Part shown: in pieces, positions 44,250 to 54,060 of the stretch
How positions within the stretch are numbered: the first letter of the stretch is position 1
How the letters are laid out: each line of letters opens with the position of its first letter
Source of the DNA: Mercurialis annua
Taxonomy: Eukaryota; Streptophyta; Magnoliopsida; Malpighiales; Euphorbiaceae
Assembly (NCBI RefSeq): GCF_937616625.2
Contig: NC_065575.1
Coordinates: forward strand, 21,716,001 to 21,780,000
Direction of reading: 5' to 3'
Length of the DNA: 64,000 nucleotides
Made by a program: the position numbers and the translations under genes
The notes under the pieces: generated by a model
What the model saw: the letters and a program-made list of their open reading frames with translations, nothing else
What the model was told of the DNA's origin: nothing
The model's database searches: none

Positions 44250-47200
44250 TGTAATACCCCGTAAAATTTCGATATTTAATTTTTTAAGTTCGGAAATAAT
44301 TGGGAGCGTTTTTGGTTTTTGTGGTTCGATTTAAGGTTCGGTTCATGGTTTGGTTTAGTTTTTGGGTTTGGTTCTCGGTTTCCTTGAGTCTTGGTTCAAC
44401 CAAATGGTTGAACCAAGGAGGAAACCAGCCCGCAAGTCATGTACGTGACTCCAACTCCTAAGGGAGTTTGTTGAGCCGCCAACTTCCATCTCAGTTTCGA
44501 CCTACTTCCTATCGTTATATAAAAACGCTTTCTAAACGAAACATCTAGATCACACTGCAAACAAACCCTAGCCGCTTTTCTTTCGTTCTTTCGCTGAGTA
44601 TCGAAGCAGTTATCATCTTCCAAAGATCGCTGTTCGGTAAGTTTTCTGGTTTCCTATAATTTCCAGATTTTACCTTTGAACGATATTCCGTATTGTTGAT
44701 CATTCTCGCTCGTTTTTAGATCGAAATTGATTCCGCTTGATCTCAGACGTTATGGACTCGATTCTCTACGTTTATCTTTTTCGTGTTCGCTTAACGGTAC
44801 GTTATTTTCTCTGTTTGAGCCACCGCCGTTATATCGTCGCGTTTGATTTTAGTTTTTAGTTTTAAAACAACTTTCAATGTTTTGATCCGTGTGTGTTCGT
44901 TTCTAGATCGAAATCAATTCCGTTTGATTCCAGACGTTCTAGACTCCCGTACCTTCGATTCCCTATCTCGGTTTTTGCTAAACGGTACATATTCGACCTC
45001 GTTTCAATCGCCGCCGTTTTATCGTGTTCATTCACTATTTTAATTCTGTTTCGTAATAATGTTGCTGCCGATGCCATGCTCTTTCCTTTGGATTTGATTT
45101 CGTTATTCTTTATGAAATTAGAGCTCCGGGGATGTTAGAGATTCATGACTAAGTTGTTTGGGTTGTATTGATTGCCGTACGGTTCTTAATTACTGGGTTA
45201 TGTTTGTCATAAAAGAGGGCTCAGATTTCTTGTTCTAATTACTGTAATTATGATTGATTTGTTAAGATGGATACAGTAGCTTCTATGTTAAGTAAATTGT
45301 TAATCATGAATCATGTTTGAATTATTGTTCTTGTTATGGCAATCTTTCATTGATTTGGTGCGGGAATGGAGCTTGTCAAGAGAAACTGAGTTGTATTATT
45401 TGAATGGAAGTGATGGTGAAAAGAATAGAAAGGTCCTTAGGTTTCTTATTTTAAACAATTGAAAGGATGATCTTAATTTCTGTATATTAATTTGCTTTTG
45501 AAATTGTTCTTGAATCAAGTTGCTGCAACTTGGGGGTAGAAGGGTTAAGATTGCCGTTTGCAATTTTTGGTTTAGCTTTGGCGGGGTTATGCTATTTGAA
45601 GTGAAAGAGATGGATAAAAGGCCAATGTGATTATTAAATTGTTTTAGTAAAATCAAATGAACCCCTCTAGTTAATTATCTATTATTAATTGAATTGATAG
45701 TTACTTTTCGTTGCTTCAATTTATAATTTGGGTGAATAGAAAATGATATATAATTTATAACTTAAAATTTATTTATAATTACTCGGGTAATTATACTTAA
45801 TTTCAAATATCAATTTGACATGTAAATTGGCTAAGTTACAATTTAGTCCTTAAACATTTTATAACTTATTTAAGTAAGTTTTAGCAAATAACTTTTATTT
45901 GTTTTAAGTGTAAACAAAAGTAATTAATTTGATTTCGAATATCAAATTGGCTAAAGTACATTTTAGTCCCTAAATTGGCTAAAATACATTTTAGTCCCTA
46001 AAATTTTATAAACTTAAAATGGTTAAGTTTTAGTTGTAACTCGGGTTACTTGAAATTGAAGTTATTGAGTTCTGCTTTTAAAATAGATTATTATTCTATC
46101 GAATTATTTCATAAATATAAACTCGGGTTTATATTTGATAAATGTTTTGAGTCGGGTTAGACTTGGGTCACCCGATAAGTGAGGTCAGCTTGGTAGTTAT
46201 TGGTAACTCGGCTAACCCACTATTTGGAAATTATTTATTATTTAAAGTTATTAAATAATATTTATTAAATTGGATTTTAAGCGAGAACTCAATAGACTTG
46301 TATTAATTGGGCTTTATTACCTATTGGGCATATTTGTGTGTGCTTTGGATTGTTTATTTCCGACATGTTATTTGTGCTAGTCCTATGTGGTGTCTAGTAC
46401 TCTCTAGAGTTAGGGGCTGTTTTTAATAATTATTTTATTTGTCTAGACCCGTCTACTGTTCGTGCTTCAGAGGCGAACCAGGATTAGTTGCTTGCCGGTT
46501 TTCACGTTGATTAGCAAGCAGTGAGTTTGTACTTACTATTTACCGCTTTATTAAGTAAATTGTTATTTTAATATTAAATATATATACTGTACGTATATTT
46601 CGAACTGTTTTTATATTATGGCTTCTAGTTGGAACATGCTACCTAATGGGCATCATTAGGACTGCGTGCGCACCGGTAATGATCTGGGAAAGGTAATTAT
46701 GGTAATGTGGTATCTCGGTGTGAGCATAGCTCTCGGGACCAAGTAGAGTAACTCGGTGTAGCTCAGCTCTCGGGACTCTGTTATAAGTGTGGTCAGTGGT
46801 AACTCGGTGTAGCTCAGCTCTCGGGACCAGACCTGTTGGATTATGTTTATTATTTAGAATTGTGGATTAGGGTTCCAACTATTATTCGTAATACCGTTAT
46901 TAAATGTTTTAAATGGTTTTAAAGGTTTTCCACTTAATAAATGTAGATAGTGGTATAAACTCATCTCAGTATATCTGACCCCGTTGTTTTCCCAATTTTT
47001 CCCAGGGTTATGATCTGAGAGAGTCTGGTGATCTCCGCATTTACTATTTCTCGGAGGTTCCATTTATTTTTGATAAAATGTAAAACTGTTTTATTCTTAG
47101 ACCGCAGTAGTAACTAGACGTCTTTATTATTATTAGACAATTTGTCGGATTGGTTCGACTGGTTATATTGCTTTGGCATGTTATATTATTTACATTGGTT

Positions 47201-47418
47201 TATGATAAATCTATTTTAGATTCGGAATTGAATAAGCATGTTATTTTAACTGTTGTATATTAACTGCTAGATTTAGGCTGAAGTCTCGGTTGCCCCCGAG
47301 CATTGGTTTTCTGCAGGGTTATGTGTTTATATGTTAATTGAAAGGCTAGCTACGGGTTTTGGTACTACATTACCCATACCCTAGCGCCGGTCTCGATTCA
47401 TGAAAATGGGTCGTGACA
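44250..47418 (+). mobile_element. 3' LTR of the outer chromovirus (3169 bp)
   Basis: Co-linear with 24546-27713, with about 20 substitutions and a one-base indel near 46700. It is followed by GATTT and then the copia LTR. It retains the TATA box (44517), donor-like site (44638), tandem stem-loops (46707-46830) and acceptor-like site (about 47004). Confidence 0.95.
46642..46677 (+). other. Paired stem-loops H1 and H2, copy 8
   Basis: H1 46642-46660 and H2 46661-46677, same sequences as copy 5. No change between the two LTRs of this element despite about 20 substitutions elsewhere. Confidence 0.6.
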
Positions 47419-48149
47419 GATTTCCAAGAGATAATCTCAAACTCACAATATGTTTTTCTAAGGATGAACACAAACCTACAACAATAATGATTGAATCAAA
47501 ATGATTAATCAATCAACAAAGAGAATAATCAATCAATAAATGATGCACAATAAATGTAGAGAGAGAAAATTGAATGCTTGAGTATGTTTGTTGTTGCTGG
47601 AGTGTCTAACCTCATAAATGAGGTAGACAAGGGGTATTTATAACCCCAACAACAAACCCTTGAATCTTCTAGAAGAAACCTCAAGATTGTGCTGAATCTC
47701 TGTCTGTCGCTCCCGTGATACCTTGTGTCGCGCCCGAGATATTCAAAGGTCAGGGATTCAGCCAATGGTTGAAGGCCACTTGTCAAGGAACTGATGGAGG
47801 GCTGTGAAATAGCCATTGGACCTTCAACGGTCATATGCATCGCGCCCGTGATGCATATGTAGCGCCCGCGATACACTTGAAGAGCCAAAGGTGTTTGGTG
47901 CCTGGTTTATCCCGTCCGTGATTTGGTTTTTAGCACCCGAGATCTATGAATCTCGCCCGTGATGCTTGTGGCATCTCGGGCGCGAAACCCTACTGGAACT
48001 AGTGGGAATTCCGATTTTTCGATTCTCGCTAAAAAGCTCTGATTCGACCCGGGATGGTTTCTATATATTCCTACACACTAATAAACATGATTAGGCTCTT
48101 TAAATTGATTGTCAAACTCAAAATTAGGATTCAAATGGGACTTGGTCCA
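47419..48149 (-). mobile_element. 3' LTR of the copia element, proximal piece
   Basis: Continues the LTR begun at 24328 and ends GGGACTTGGTCCA. Together the two pieces make about 944 bp, against about 871 bp in the 5' LTR, which lacks about 70 bp near 53832. It contains a TATA box (GTTATAAATACCCC on the minus strand, 47631-47645). Upstream on that strand is an array of (C)GCCCGTGAT / GCCCGAGAT motifs (47708-47985). Confidence 0.9.
47708..47985 (-). promoter_or_regulatory. Array of GCCCG(T/A)GAT motifs in the copia U3
   Basis: Seven direct copies (plus strand near 47708, 47729, 47841, 47862, 47911, 47933, 47951) and one inverted copy (47971-47985), all upstream of the TATA box at 47631-47645 on the transcript strand. 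One copy is the loop of a perfect inverted repeat CATATGCAT / ATGCATATG (47834-47859). They look like multiple binding sites for one factor. Three more occur upstream of the internal frame at 50201-50288. Confidence 0.6.
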
Positions 48150-48656
48150 AAAATCTCCCTCTTTTTGATTTTGACAATCAATTTACTCAAATGTCTAAGT
48201 TTGTGGGAGTTCAAATGAACTTTGGCTCCCCCTCACTTTATGCACTCAAAAAAAAAATTGAGACAAGAATAAAATAAAAGCGGTTTTCAAAACTTAGTCA
48301 TTTTTGTAAAATTTGCAATTTGAGAGATAGGTCAAAAGGGTTTTGGAAAATACAAATATCTCTCCCCCTCTGTCAAAAACAAAACGAGTTAAGGAAAAAA
48401 AATGATAAATCGGAAGTGCAAGAAATAGGAACAAAAAATCATAAACAATAAATTATACATAATCAAGATAAAAACACACTTAGATTAAGAATTAGAGACA
48501 ATACAAGGCTTGCACAAAAATTTAAACACATAAAGACATGTAATCCACAACTAGGTAGGATTTATAAGGCATTTTTGACAAAGTGAAAAATGCGAAAAAA
48601 ATATAAAGCATAAAACAAATGAAAGAGAATGCATGAAATGGATGGGATGCAAATGA
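48150..48656 (-). other. 3' untranslated region and polypurine tract of the copia element
   Basis: About 500 bp of AT-rich DNA with no frame of note. The polypurine tract (minus strand AAAAAGAGGGAGATTTT, about 48150-48168) lies against the LTR. A second purine run (GAGGGGGAGAGAT on the minus strand, about 48358-48371) resembles it. Confidence 0.6.
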
Positions 48657-49967
48657 TCAATCCTCTTCATCAACGTCATCAAAATCTTCTTCCTCAAGGA
48701 CCGGAGTATGAACCGGAGAAGGCGGGAATTGAGCATCAAAACGGTTCCACAAATCGCCAAAGTCGGACCGTAAACCACCAAACTCCATTTCCATTTTCCC
48801 AAAGCAATTCTCCAAATTGTTGAAACGAGAATCCACATTTGTTTCCAACAAGTTCATACGCCCAAACATCCGCTCATTTTGACTATAAATTAGCGAGAGT
48901 ATCTCATTCGTACTTGAACCTTGAGGAGGTAGCCAAGTAGGATCCATAGCCGGGGCCGGAATTGCCGTACCTTGAAAGCCCATTTGAGCCTCTTCCTCAA
49001 TTTGAGCCGCAAACTCCGCCGGATGAGCCGTTTCCCTCAATTGCCTTTGTCGCTTCCTTGCAAGCCTTTGGACCTCTTGGCCAATTACTCTATCGCCAAA
49101 TAGGTAGATATAGTGATCTCCAACTACATTGAAAGCCCCAACCTGATTCACAAAGTAGTCAAGATCGAGGAGGGACTTATTCCATGCAATCACAGCTCCA
49201 TGATTTTGGTGTAGAGCCGAAGAATAGGCTTTGGCCTTCTTGACCATCGTGGTTACAAATGAGCCGACCCGAAGAGTTCCCCTCTTCTTTCCAAGAGCAT
49301 GAAGATGTTCCATAAAGTATCGAGCGCAAGAGAAATGCTCTCCTCGGACCGCACACCACATGAAGAATAGGTCTTTGATTGGGACCTTTTCATTGCCTTC
49401 ATGTCTTCCATTGATCGAATAAGTGACTATTCGATGGAAAACGAACAAGGGAAGAGTCGCAATGGACTTGGCAATTGCGGTACGAGGTTCATGCGCCACA
49501 TCGGTGCTAACTTCCGCCCAAAATTCATGGATCTTGAACTCCTCAACACGAAGGTAGTTTGTTGCAAAACCTTCCTCAAACCCTATGCACTCATCGATTT
49601 CCCTTGGTGTGAGCTTGTAGATCTTTCCATGAACTTGAAATATTACTCCATAGAACCCGGAGTGATGATTTTCGTTGGTGATCAAGTGAAGCGAAGCAAT
49701 GACTTTCTTTGTCAAATCTTCAATAGTTTCTTCTCTATTCTCAAGAACGAATTTCCGCCATCCCAAAGCATCAATGTATTCCTCAACTTGAACTCGCAAT
49801 CCATCAAACGTCATATCCACAAGAGATGGAAAGCGAGTTCCTTCAATTTCCGCTTTTTCCATATTTTCCCGAAGAATTGCCAATTCCTCCATTTCTAATG
49901 TAGGAAGTTGGGTAGAAGCTTGAGCCGGAGTCTTGCCCTTTGATTTAGAGGAAACTTTGGGTGCCAT
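48657..49967 (-). CDS. Athila-ORF1-like / plant-transposon-protein-like frame in the copia element (436 aa)
   Basis: A complete frame, start ATG at 49967 (MAPKVSSKSKGK). An upstream in-frame ATG at 50096 would add 43 hydrophobic residues that overlap the presumed leader, so I prefer 49967. After a basic, Ser-rich start comes a globular part whose LPLFVFHRIVTYSINGR and VPIKDLFFMWCAVRGEHF segments resemble Athila ORF1 and related plant transposon proteins (remembered family features, no search run). The protein then has an RKRQRQLRE basic run. The C-terminal 100 residues look like a coiled coil (NERMFGRMNLLETNVDSRF) and end in an acidic tail. No reaction can be assigned. It has no stop or frameshift although gag upstream is broken. 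It occupies the place of an env-like third frame of sireviruses, after where pol would be. An LTR-like promoter precedes it. Confidence 0.75.
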   Translation of the reverse strand: MAPKVSSKSKGKTPAQASTQLPTLEMEELAILRENMEKAEIEGTRFPSLVDMTFDGLRVQVEEYIDALGWRKFVLENREETIEDLTKKVIASLHLITNENHHSGFYGVIFQVHGKIYKLTPREIDECIGFEEGFATNYLRVEEFKIHEFWAEVSTDVAHEPRTAIAKSIATLPLFVFHRIVTYSINGRHEGNEKVPIKDLFFMWCAVRGEHFSCARYFMEHLHALGKKRGTLRVGSFVTTMVKKAKAYSSALHQNHGAVIAWNKSLLDLDYFVNQVGAFNVVGDHYIYLFGDRVIGQEVQRLARKRQRQLRETAHPAEFAAQIEEEAQMGFQGTAIPAPAMDPTWLPPQGSSTNEILSLIYSQNERMFGRMNLLETNVDSRFNNLENCFGKMEMEFGGLRSDFGDLWNRFDAQFPPSPVHTPVLEEEDFDDVDEED

Positions 49968-50101
49968 GATGTGTGAATGAATGATGTGATGAAGAAAATG
50001 CAAGAAAATTAAAGATTTGAGGGAGTAGAAAGCAAAAATGCACAAGAAAAACATTAGAGAAGTTTGAGAGATGTAGTAAATAAGAAATGCTCTCAAAAAG
50101 G

Positions 50102-50288
50102 GTATTTATAAGCTTTAAAATGTCCCAAAACAGTCACAAACGGCTAGACTAGCCGTTTTGACAAGTGTCAAAACGGGCAGATTTTTCAAAAATCTGCATA
50201 AATCTCGCCCGAGATATGACCATCGTGCCCGAGATTCATCAAACTAGCCGTTATTTTCAAACGGTCAGATGTATCTCGCCCGTGATGA
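50102..50288 (-). promoter_or_regulatory. LTR-like promoter of the Athila-ORF1-like frame
   Basis: The minus strand has a TATA box CTTATAAATACCC (50100-50112), about 135 bp upstream of the chosen ATG. Further upstream are three GCCCG(A/T)GAT motifs (50206-50215, 50227-50235, 50278-50287). Both elements match the copia LTR (GTTATAAATACCCC and the motif array at 47708-47985). This fits an internal promoter derived from, or coregulated with, the LTR. Confidence 0.5.
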
Positions 50289-50289
50289 T

Positions 50290-52486
50290 GTGGCCCGTCA
50301 TGTGCCTAGAAGAACCGCTATCGACATACCATTTGGTTTTATTCACCACAATTTCCTTTGGCACCTAAATCAAACAAACTCAAACTTTAGGTACCCAAAT
50401 CACATTGGGTCCTTGGAATTAGCACTAAAATAGTCCCAAGGGAATTAACCTCAATTGGACCTTTCTAACATAGCAATCAACATTCTTATGACCATATATC
50501 ATGCAATAAACACATTGAAGTCTAGGGGACATGTGATCATAAGATGGATAAGTCTTGGCTCTAGGAACCTCACAAGTGTGAGCATAGAAATGTGCACAAG
50601 AGTGATCATAAGTGTAAGCATGAGCATTGCTATGAGAGTGAGCATAAGGATATGAATGAACATGATTCTTTTTCATACTTCTCTTCTCCCATTTTTGACT
50701 ATATTGAGAAGCATGGATATGTCTAGGGGGTCTTGTGCCCGCTTTGCTCTTAGGCTTAGGAGCCACAAATGGCTTAGCCTTGGGAGCTTGAACATACCTC
50801 TTCTTCACCTCTTTTGGTTTGACCAAAGAAGGAGGAACTTCTATAGAAGAAGTTTGAGATGAAGAAGCCTTTACAAAAGTAGTCACACTTGAGGAAGAGG
50901 GGTTATGACTATAGCCAGGCCAAATTTTATGGTTGGGTTTCTTTGGGAGTCAAGAAGATTGTCCAAAGATTCCTTCCCTTTGTGAAATCTTGAGATAGAG
51001 CTATTTAGAGAAAGAATTTCACTCTTTAGTGTTTCATTTTCCTTAAGCAAGATATTGAGATTTTGCTTAGGGATAGATTCTAAAGAGGACTTTAAATCTT
51101 GAATTTCTTTCTTCAAATTGAGCATCTCAATTTTAGCCATAGAGGCTTCCCTTTTGAAAAGATTTATTTTGGCATGATAGTCACTACATTTTCTAGTTAG
51201 TTCATTTATCATGTCATGACATTCATCGTCAATCTCATAAACCAAGGAATCATCAACCAACACATTCTCAACATTAACAATATTAGGAACACAAGCAACA
51301 TTTTTCACAACAACAATATCACTAGAGTTATCATGAGATTCTACACCTATACTATCCCAAGAGAGAAAAGGTAGATTACTTAACTCGGATGGAGACTCAT
51401 CAACAAGAGCCATGAAGCAAAGATTTGCTCTTCCCTCTTCTTGATACTCTTCATCGCATTGACATTCACTTTCATCATCCCAAGTAGTAATGAAACCCTT
51501 TTTATCCTTTTGAAAGGATCTTTTTGCCCCTTGCCGACATTCCGGTGTAGTATAACCCGGTTTACCACACACATAGCAAGTGACGTCCCTTCTAGGAGTA
51601 GGAGTATCTTGTTTTGGAGTAGTTGATCTTTTGAAGTTTGAAGACTCACCATTTTTCTCATATGTTTGAATTTGAGACTTCTTCCTTGTTCTCCATTCCC
51701 TTAATTTCTTGGACAATAGCACCATTTCTACATCATCTTCTTCAACACAAGCATTGAGTTCTTCTTCAACCTTACTTTTAATAGCTTTAGCTTTCAAAGC
51801 AATACCCTTAATTTTCTCTTCTTGAGCCTTTTTCAACTCTTGAATTTCTTTTATGTAAGTCATCTCATGAAGAAGCAAGTTTCCAAGGAGTTCATCGGTT
51901 CTCAATTTCTTCAAATCATGGGCTTCTTCAATGGCGGTTATCGTCGGTTGCCAATTTAGGAGAGGCAATGAACGAAGAATTTTGCCATTGATTTCACCAA
52001 GAGTGTAATGCTTACCTAGCTTCTTAAGATTGATAGTGATGGAAAGAAGCCTATTGGTAGTGTCGGTTACACTCTGATTGGGCTTGTTCTTGAACCCTTC
52101 ATATTCTCCAATGAGAAGCTCAACCTTCTTGGTCTTGACTTGAACCGTTCCCTCATGGTAGCTCTCAAGAATCCTCCACATATCTTGAGCCGTTGTGCAA
52201 TGTTGAACCCTTCCTTGATCTTCTCTACCCAAGGAAGAAAAGATAACACAAATGGCCTTCCGGTTGAGAGCATTGGCTTGAATGTTTCCCTAGTCAATTC
52301 CTTTCTTGGCCAAGGTATGATGTTGTCATCTAACTCTTGTGTAGGAGCAACGTAACTATCAAGAAAAATATGCCATAGGTTGACACCATCCATATCAAGG
52401 TAGTTTTCCATACGAAATTTCCAATAAGGAAAATCCGTTCCGTCAAAGAAGGGACGAAGAGTGTGAGTGAAGTTTTCGGTAGCCAT
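50290..52486 (-). pseudogene. Copia gag with protease start, frameshifted and truncated
   Basis: The copia coat-protein gene is split into three frames. The first starts at the ATG at 52486 (MATENFTHTLRPFFDGTDFP) and is the N-terminal gag part. Near 52290 one base appears to be missing and the frame moves to 50883-52232, with the UBN2-type region (LESYHEGTVQVKTKKVELL), a CCHC knuckle (CYVCGKPGYTTPEC), and a long coiled-coil-like stretch (MINELTRKCSDYHAKINLF onward). Near 50925 a second shift moves to 50425-50886, with a His/Tyr-rich repeat and a second knuckle (CVYCMIYGHKNVDC). After a stop, a further piece shows the protease motif DSGSSRHMTG at about 50293-50322. There it ends at the LTR-like sequence. 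No integrase, RT or RNase H follows, so pol has been deleted. Confidence 0.85.
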
Positions 52487-52528
52487 CAAGATCTTAAACT
52501 CGTAATTAAGCAAAGAAGGAGCAAAAAA

Positions 52529-52540
52529 GCTCTGATACCA
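52529..52540 (-). other. Primer-binding site of the copia element
   Basis: The minus strand reads TGGTATCAGAGC two bases after the LTR end at 52543, matching initiator tRNA-Met. Confidence 0.88.
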
Positions 52541-52542
52541 AT

Positions 52543-54060
52543 TGAAATCCCTAAATAGCTACCTTAGAGGGGGGTGAATAAGGTTTAGTGAGTAATTAAA
52601 ATTCAGTAGGAGTTTAAGAGAAGAGAAATTGACACAAGCAATTTAGAGTGGTTCGGATCACAAATCAATACTCTACTACCCAATCAAAGATTGAGATTTT
52701 AGAATTCACTAATGGATTGTGCTTTAAAGCTAACCACAAACTTTACAAAAGAGATTTTCAAGAGATAATATCAAACTCACAATATTTTTTTTCTAAGGAT
52801 GAACACAAACCTACAACCCTAATGATTGAATCACAATGATTAATTTATCAACAAAGAGAATAAGCAATCAATTAATGATGCACAATAAATGTAGAGAGAA
52901 TAAATTGAATGCTTGAGTATGTTTGTTGTTGCTGGAGTCAATGTTTTAAAACCCGGACCGGCGACAGACCCGGTGAGGTCACTGGTTAAAAGTTCAACCG
53001 GTTCAACCGGTTGAACCGCTGGTTGAACCGTTTGGATAATAAATAAATGAATAGCTATGTATAGTAATATATTTAAAAAATAAATGGGCAAAAGAAATTT
53101 ATTTTGGACTCTTAATGAATATGTGGGCTTTATAATCAATATCCAGGCCCTTCAAACTTCATGTACTTAAACAACTTACACTATTAGGGTTTTATATTCT
53201 TTTTGATAACTTTTTACAAAAGCATGGCGGCAACAAATTTTTTCAAATACATCCTTTGGCAATCAATAATAGAAAATCGGAAGAATACATCAATCATGAT
53301 CATCAATTCCCATTTTTCTGGTTGTGCCTCATCACCAATTTCTTGCATCATTATATCTTTGTCTTTTTATTTTTATAAACTGAAAATTATTTTCCCACGG
53401 AACAGATAAAAACCGATTTTAAAGGTCCAACCGGTTTTCCGGGTTTCAACGGGTATTTCCGGTTCAAAGAGGTTGAACCGGAAATCCGGGTTTTAATGAA
53501 GAATCGGACCGGACTGGCCTCCGGTTTCCGGTTAAACCGGTTCAACCGGCCGGTCCGGTCCGGGTTTGAAATCATTGGCTGGAGTGTCTAACCTCATAAA
53601 TGAGGTAGACAAGGGGTATTTATAACCCCAACAACAAATCCTTGAATCTTCTAGAAGAAACCTCAAGATTGTGCTGAATCTCTGTTTGTCGCGCCCGTGA
53701 TACCTTGTGTCGCACCCGAGATATTCAAAAGTCAGGGATTCAACCAATGGTTGAAGGCTACTTGTCAAGGAACTGATGGAGGGCTGTGAAATAGTCGTTG
53801 GACCTTCAACAGTCATATGCATCGCGCCCGTGATTTTGTTTATTGCACCCTAGACTATGAATCTCGCCCATGATGCTTGAGGCATCTCAGGCGCGAAAAC
53901 CTACTGGAACTAGTGGGAATTCCGATTTTTCGATTCTCGCTAGAAAGCTCCGATTCGACCCGGGATGGTTTCTATATGTTCCTACACACTAATAAACATG
54001 ATTAGACTCTTTAAATTGATTGTCAAACTCAAAATTAGGGTTCAAATGGGACTTGTTCCA
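52543..54060 (-). mobile_element. 5' LTR of the copia element, interrupted by a hAT element
   Basis: It runs from TGAAATCCCTAAATAG to GGGACTTGTTCCA. Without the hAT element and one copy of its duplication it is about 871 bp. Compared with the 3' LTR it has many substitutions and lacks about 70 bp (the segment with motif copies at 47855-47925). The first 400 bp already show more than ten changes, so this insertion is much older than the two chromoviruses. Confidence 0.9.
52939..53577. mobile_element. Non-autonomous hAT-type element (639 bp)
   Basis: It is flanked by the 8-bp duplication GCTGGAGT (52931-52938 and 53578-53585). The uninterrupted LTR at 47600 has one copy, which proves the empty site. 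Ends are inverted: CAATGTTTTAAAACCCGG at the left, and at the right a sequence whose complement begins CAATGATTTCAAACCCGG. Both subterminal regions have many CCGGTT(C/G)AACCGG palindromes (53003-53035 and about 53428-53560), likely transposase-binding repeats. No transposase frame exists; the middle is AT-rich. Confidence 0.92.

Larger units (their letters stand above)
24546..47418 (+). mobile_element. Plus-strand Tekay/Del-like chromovirus (outer), host of a nested chromovirus
   Basis: A full-length Ty3/gypsy element: 5' LTR 24546-27713, primer-binding site 27718-27729, leader, polyprotein with three stops (39165-44147), polypurine tract, 3' LTR 44250-47418. It is flanked by GATTT (24541-24545 and 47419-47423). 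The nested minus-strand element 28050-39152 splits the leader. Excluding that, the element is about 11.8 kb. By eye the LTRs differ at about 20 of 3168 positions (~0.7%). The order of domains (protease, RT, RNase H, integrase, chromodomain) and the integrase-linked type II chromodomain place it in the chromoviruses, closest to Tekay/Del. Confidence 0.95.
24328..54060 (-). mobile_element. Copia-type LTR element lacking pol, inserted in satellite (contains nested elements)
   Basis: The whole insertion is bounded by LTRs starting TGAAATCCCTAAATAG on the plus strand. It is read on the minus strand: 5' LTR 52543-54060, primer-binding site 52529-52540, disrupted gag 50290-52486, Athila-ORF1-like frame 48657-49967, polypurine tract about 48150-48168, 3' LTR 24328-24545 plus 47419-48149. 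Integrase, RT and RNase H are absent. Excluding the nested plus-strand chromovirus (24546-47418) and the hAT element, the copia element is about 6.2 kb. Flanking satellite reads ...TTTAAGC before 24328 and ACTTAAGCC after 54060, consistent with a TTAAGC-region target duplication but with three extra bases. The large gag with a coiled-coil stretch and a second zinc knuckle recalls sireviruses; this assignment is inferred. Confidence 0.85.

Noticed and set aside
49401..49898. 165-codon plus-strand frame opposite the Athila-ORF1-like gene
   Set aside because: Antisense shadow; the minus-strand frame is longer, has a promoter-like upstream region and recognisable protein features.
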